A stretch of 7,087 bases of DNA, taken from CAWVWD01 sp045106825 (GTDB taxonomy: Bacteria > Bacteroidota > Bacteroidia > Chitinophagales > Saprospiraceae). Where the stretch lies: positions 1 to 7,087 of the forward strand of contig JBGCFH010000307.1 of the NCBI GenBank assembly GCA_045106825.1, read 5' to 3'. The notes beneath the pieces are model-generated. The model was given only the letters and a program-made list of their open reading frames with translations. It did not search any database and was not told the DNA's origin. A program made the position numbers and the translations under genes. This document shows, in pieces, positions 6,911 through 7,087 of this stretch (the first letter of the stretch is position 1; each line of letters starts with the position of its first letter).

Positions 6911-7087
6911 TTAAAATACTGTAAATCAGTTGTTTAACCTAAAACGATTTTGCAAAAGCTATCTCGTTTTTTTAGAAAAAAGCCTTAAAAAATAAGACTG
7001 ATTTTTAAGGGTAAATCTTGAAATGCTTGATATTACTAAAGGTTCAAATTTTAGAGTTATTTTGATGCTAAAGTTATTACTTGAATT
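6911..7087. other. No supported gene; AT-rich flank of the truncated PIN gene
   Basis: The minus strand is open from the window edge to a TAG at 6959-6961 (about 42 codons, ending LRLFSKKTR). The plus strand has an ATG at 7023 that is open for 21 codons to the window edge. Neither has a recognisable family or ribosome binding site, and they overlap on opposite strands, so at most one could be real. The DNA replaces the expected 5' end and antitoxin of the PIN gene, so it may be the edge of an inserted or rearranged segment. Nothing here identifies an insertion sequence directly. Confidence 0.3.
6982..7010. repeat. Perfect 9-bp inverted repeat, possible hairpin
   Basis: CCTTAAAAA (6982-6990) and TTTTTAAGG (7002-7010) are perfect reverse complements separated by 11 bases. 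The stem is AT-rich with only a two-base GC clamp and has no T-run after it, so it is a poor terminator. It could be an operator or an end structure of a repeat element. Confidence 0.4.

Noticed and set aside
7023..7087. Possible plus-strand gene start (MLDITKGSNFRVILMLK...)
   Set aside because: Only 21 codons before the window edge, no ribosome binding site or family match, and it overlaps an open minus-strand frame.
6959..7087. Open minus-strand frame ending LRLFSKKTR
   Set aside because: About 42 codons with no start in the window and no recognised domain; cannot be told from chance in AT-rich DNA.

Overview
The window looks like a piece of an AT-rich Flavobacteriia-type (Bacteroidota) chromosome. 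Four things point there. The methionyl-tRNA synthetase is long, with a C-terminal tRNA-binding domain. The two lipoproteins have an Asp-rich export signal right after the lipid cysteine. One promoter-like element fits the Bacteroidota TAnnTTTG type. Shine-Dalgarno sequences are weak or absent. Every convincing gene lies on the minus strand, so transcription runs from right to left.

Right to left along transcription: positions 6911-7087 hold no convincing gene. At 6530-6910 is the body of a VapC-like PIN-domain toxin that has lost its N-terminus, including the first catalytic Asp, and has no antitoxin beside it. A TATCTTTG promoter element at 6483-6490 precedes a 623-residue AIPR-family (abortive infection phage resistance) protein at 4583-6454. 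Only 41 bp further on is metG (2412-4541), an essential housekeeping gene. A defence-type gene thus sits directly upstream of, and probably in one transcript with, a translation gene.

Downstream of metG are two divergent paralogous surface-lipoprotein genes (1430-2176 and 577-1323), both 248 codons when started at the conserved position. Each is followed by a near-identical intrinsic terminator hairpin built on AAAACCTCGCC/GGCGAGGTTTT. A third, imperfect copy lies between metG and the lipoprotein pair. This layout suggests gene-plus-terminator units that were duplicated in tandem.

The left end (1-576) is decayed sequence. It has a GC-richer, hairpin-bearing segment at about 1-90, which is probably a dispersed repeat. 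It also has a degenerate zinc-ribbon pseudogene on the minus strand (about 271-480) with an in-frame TAG and a lost first cysteine.

The AIPR gene is the strongest candidate for something biologically interesting: an apparently stand-alone defence gene with a possible PD-(D/E)XK/Mrr-like N-terminal nuclease region, next to a toxin remnant and coupled to metG. No complete multigene novel system can be demonstrated from this window.
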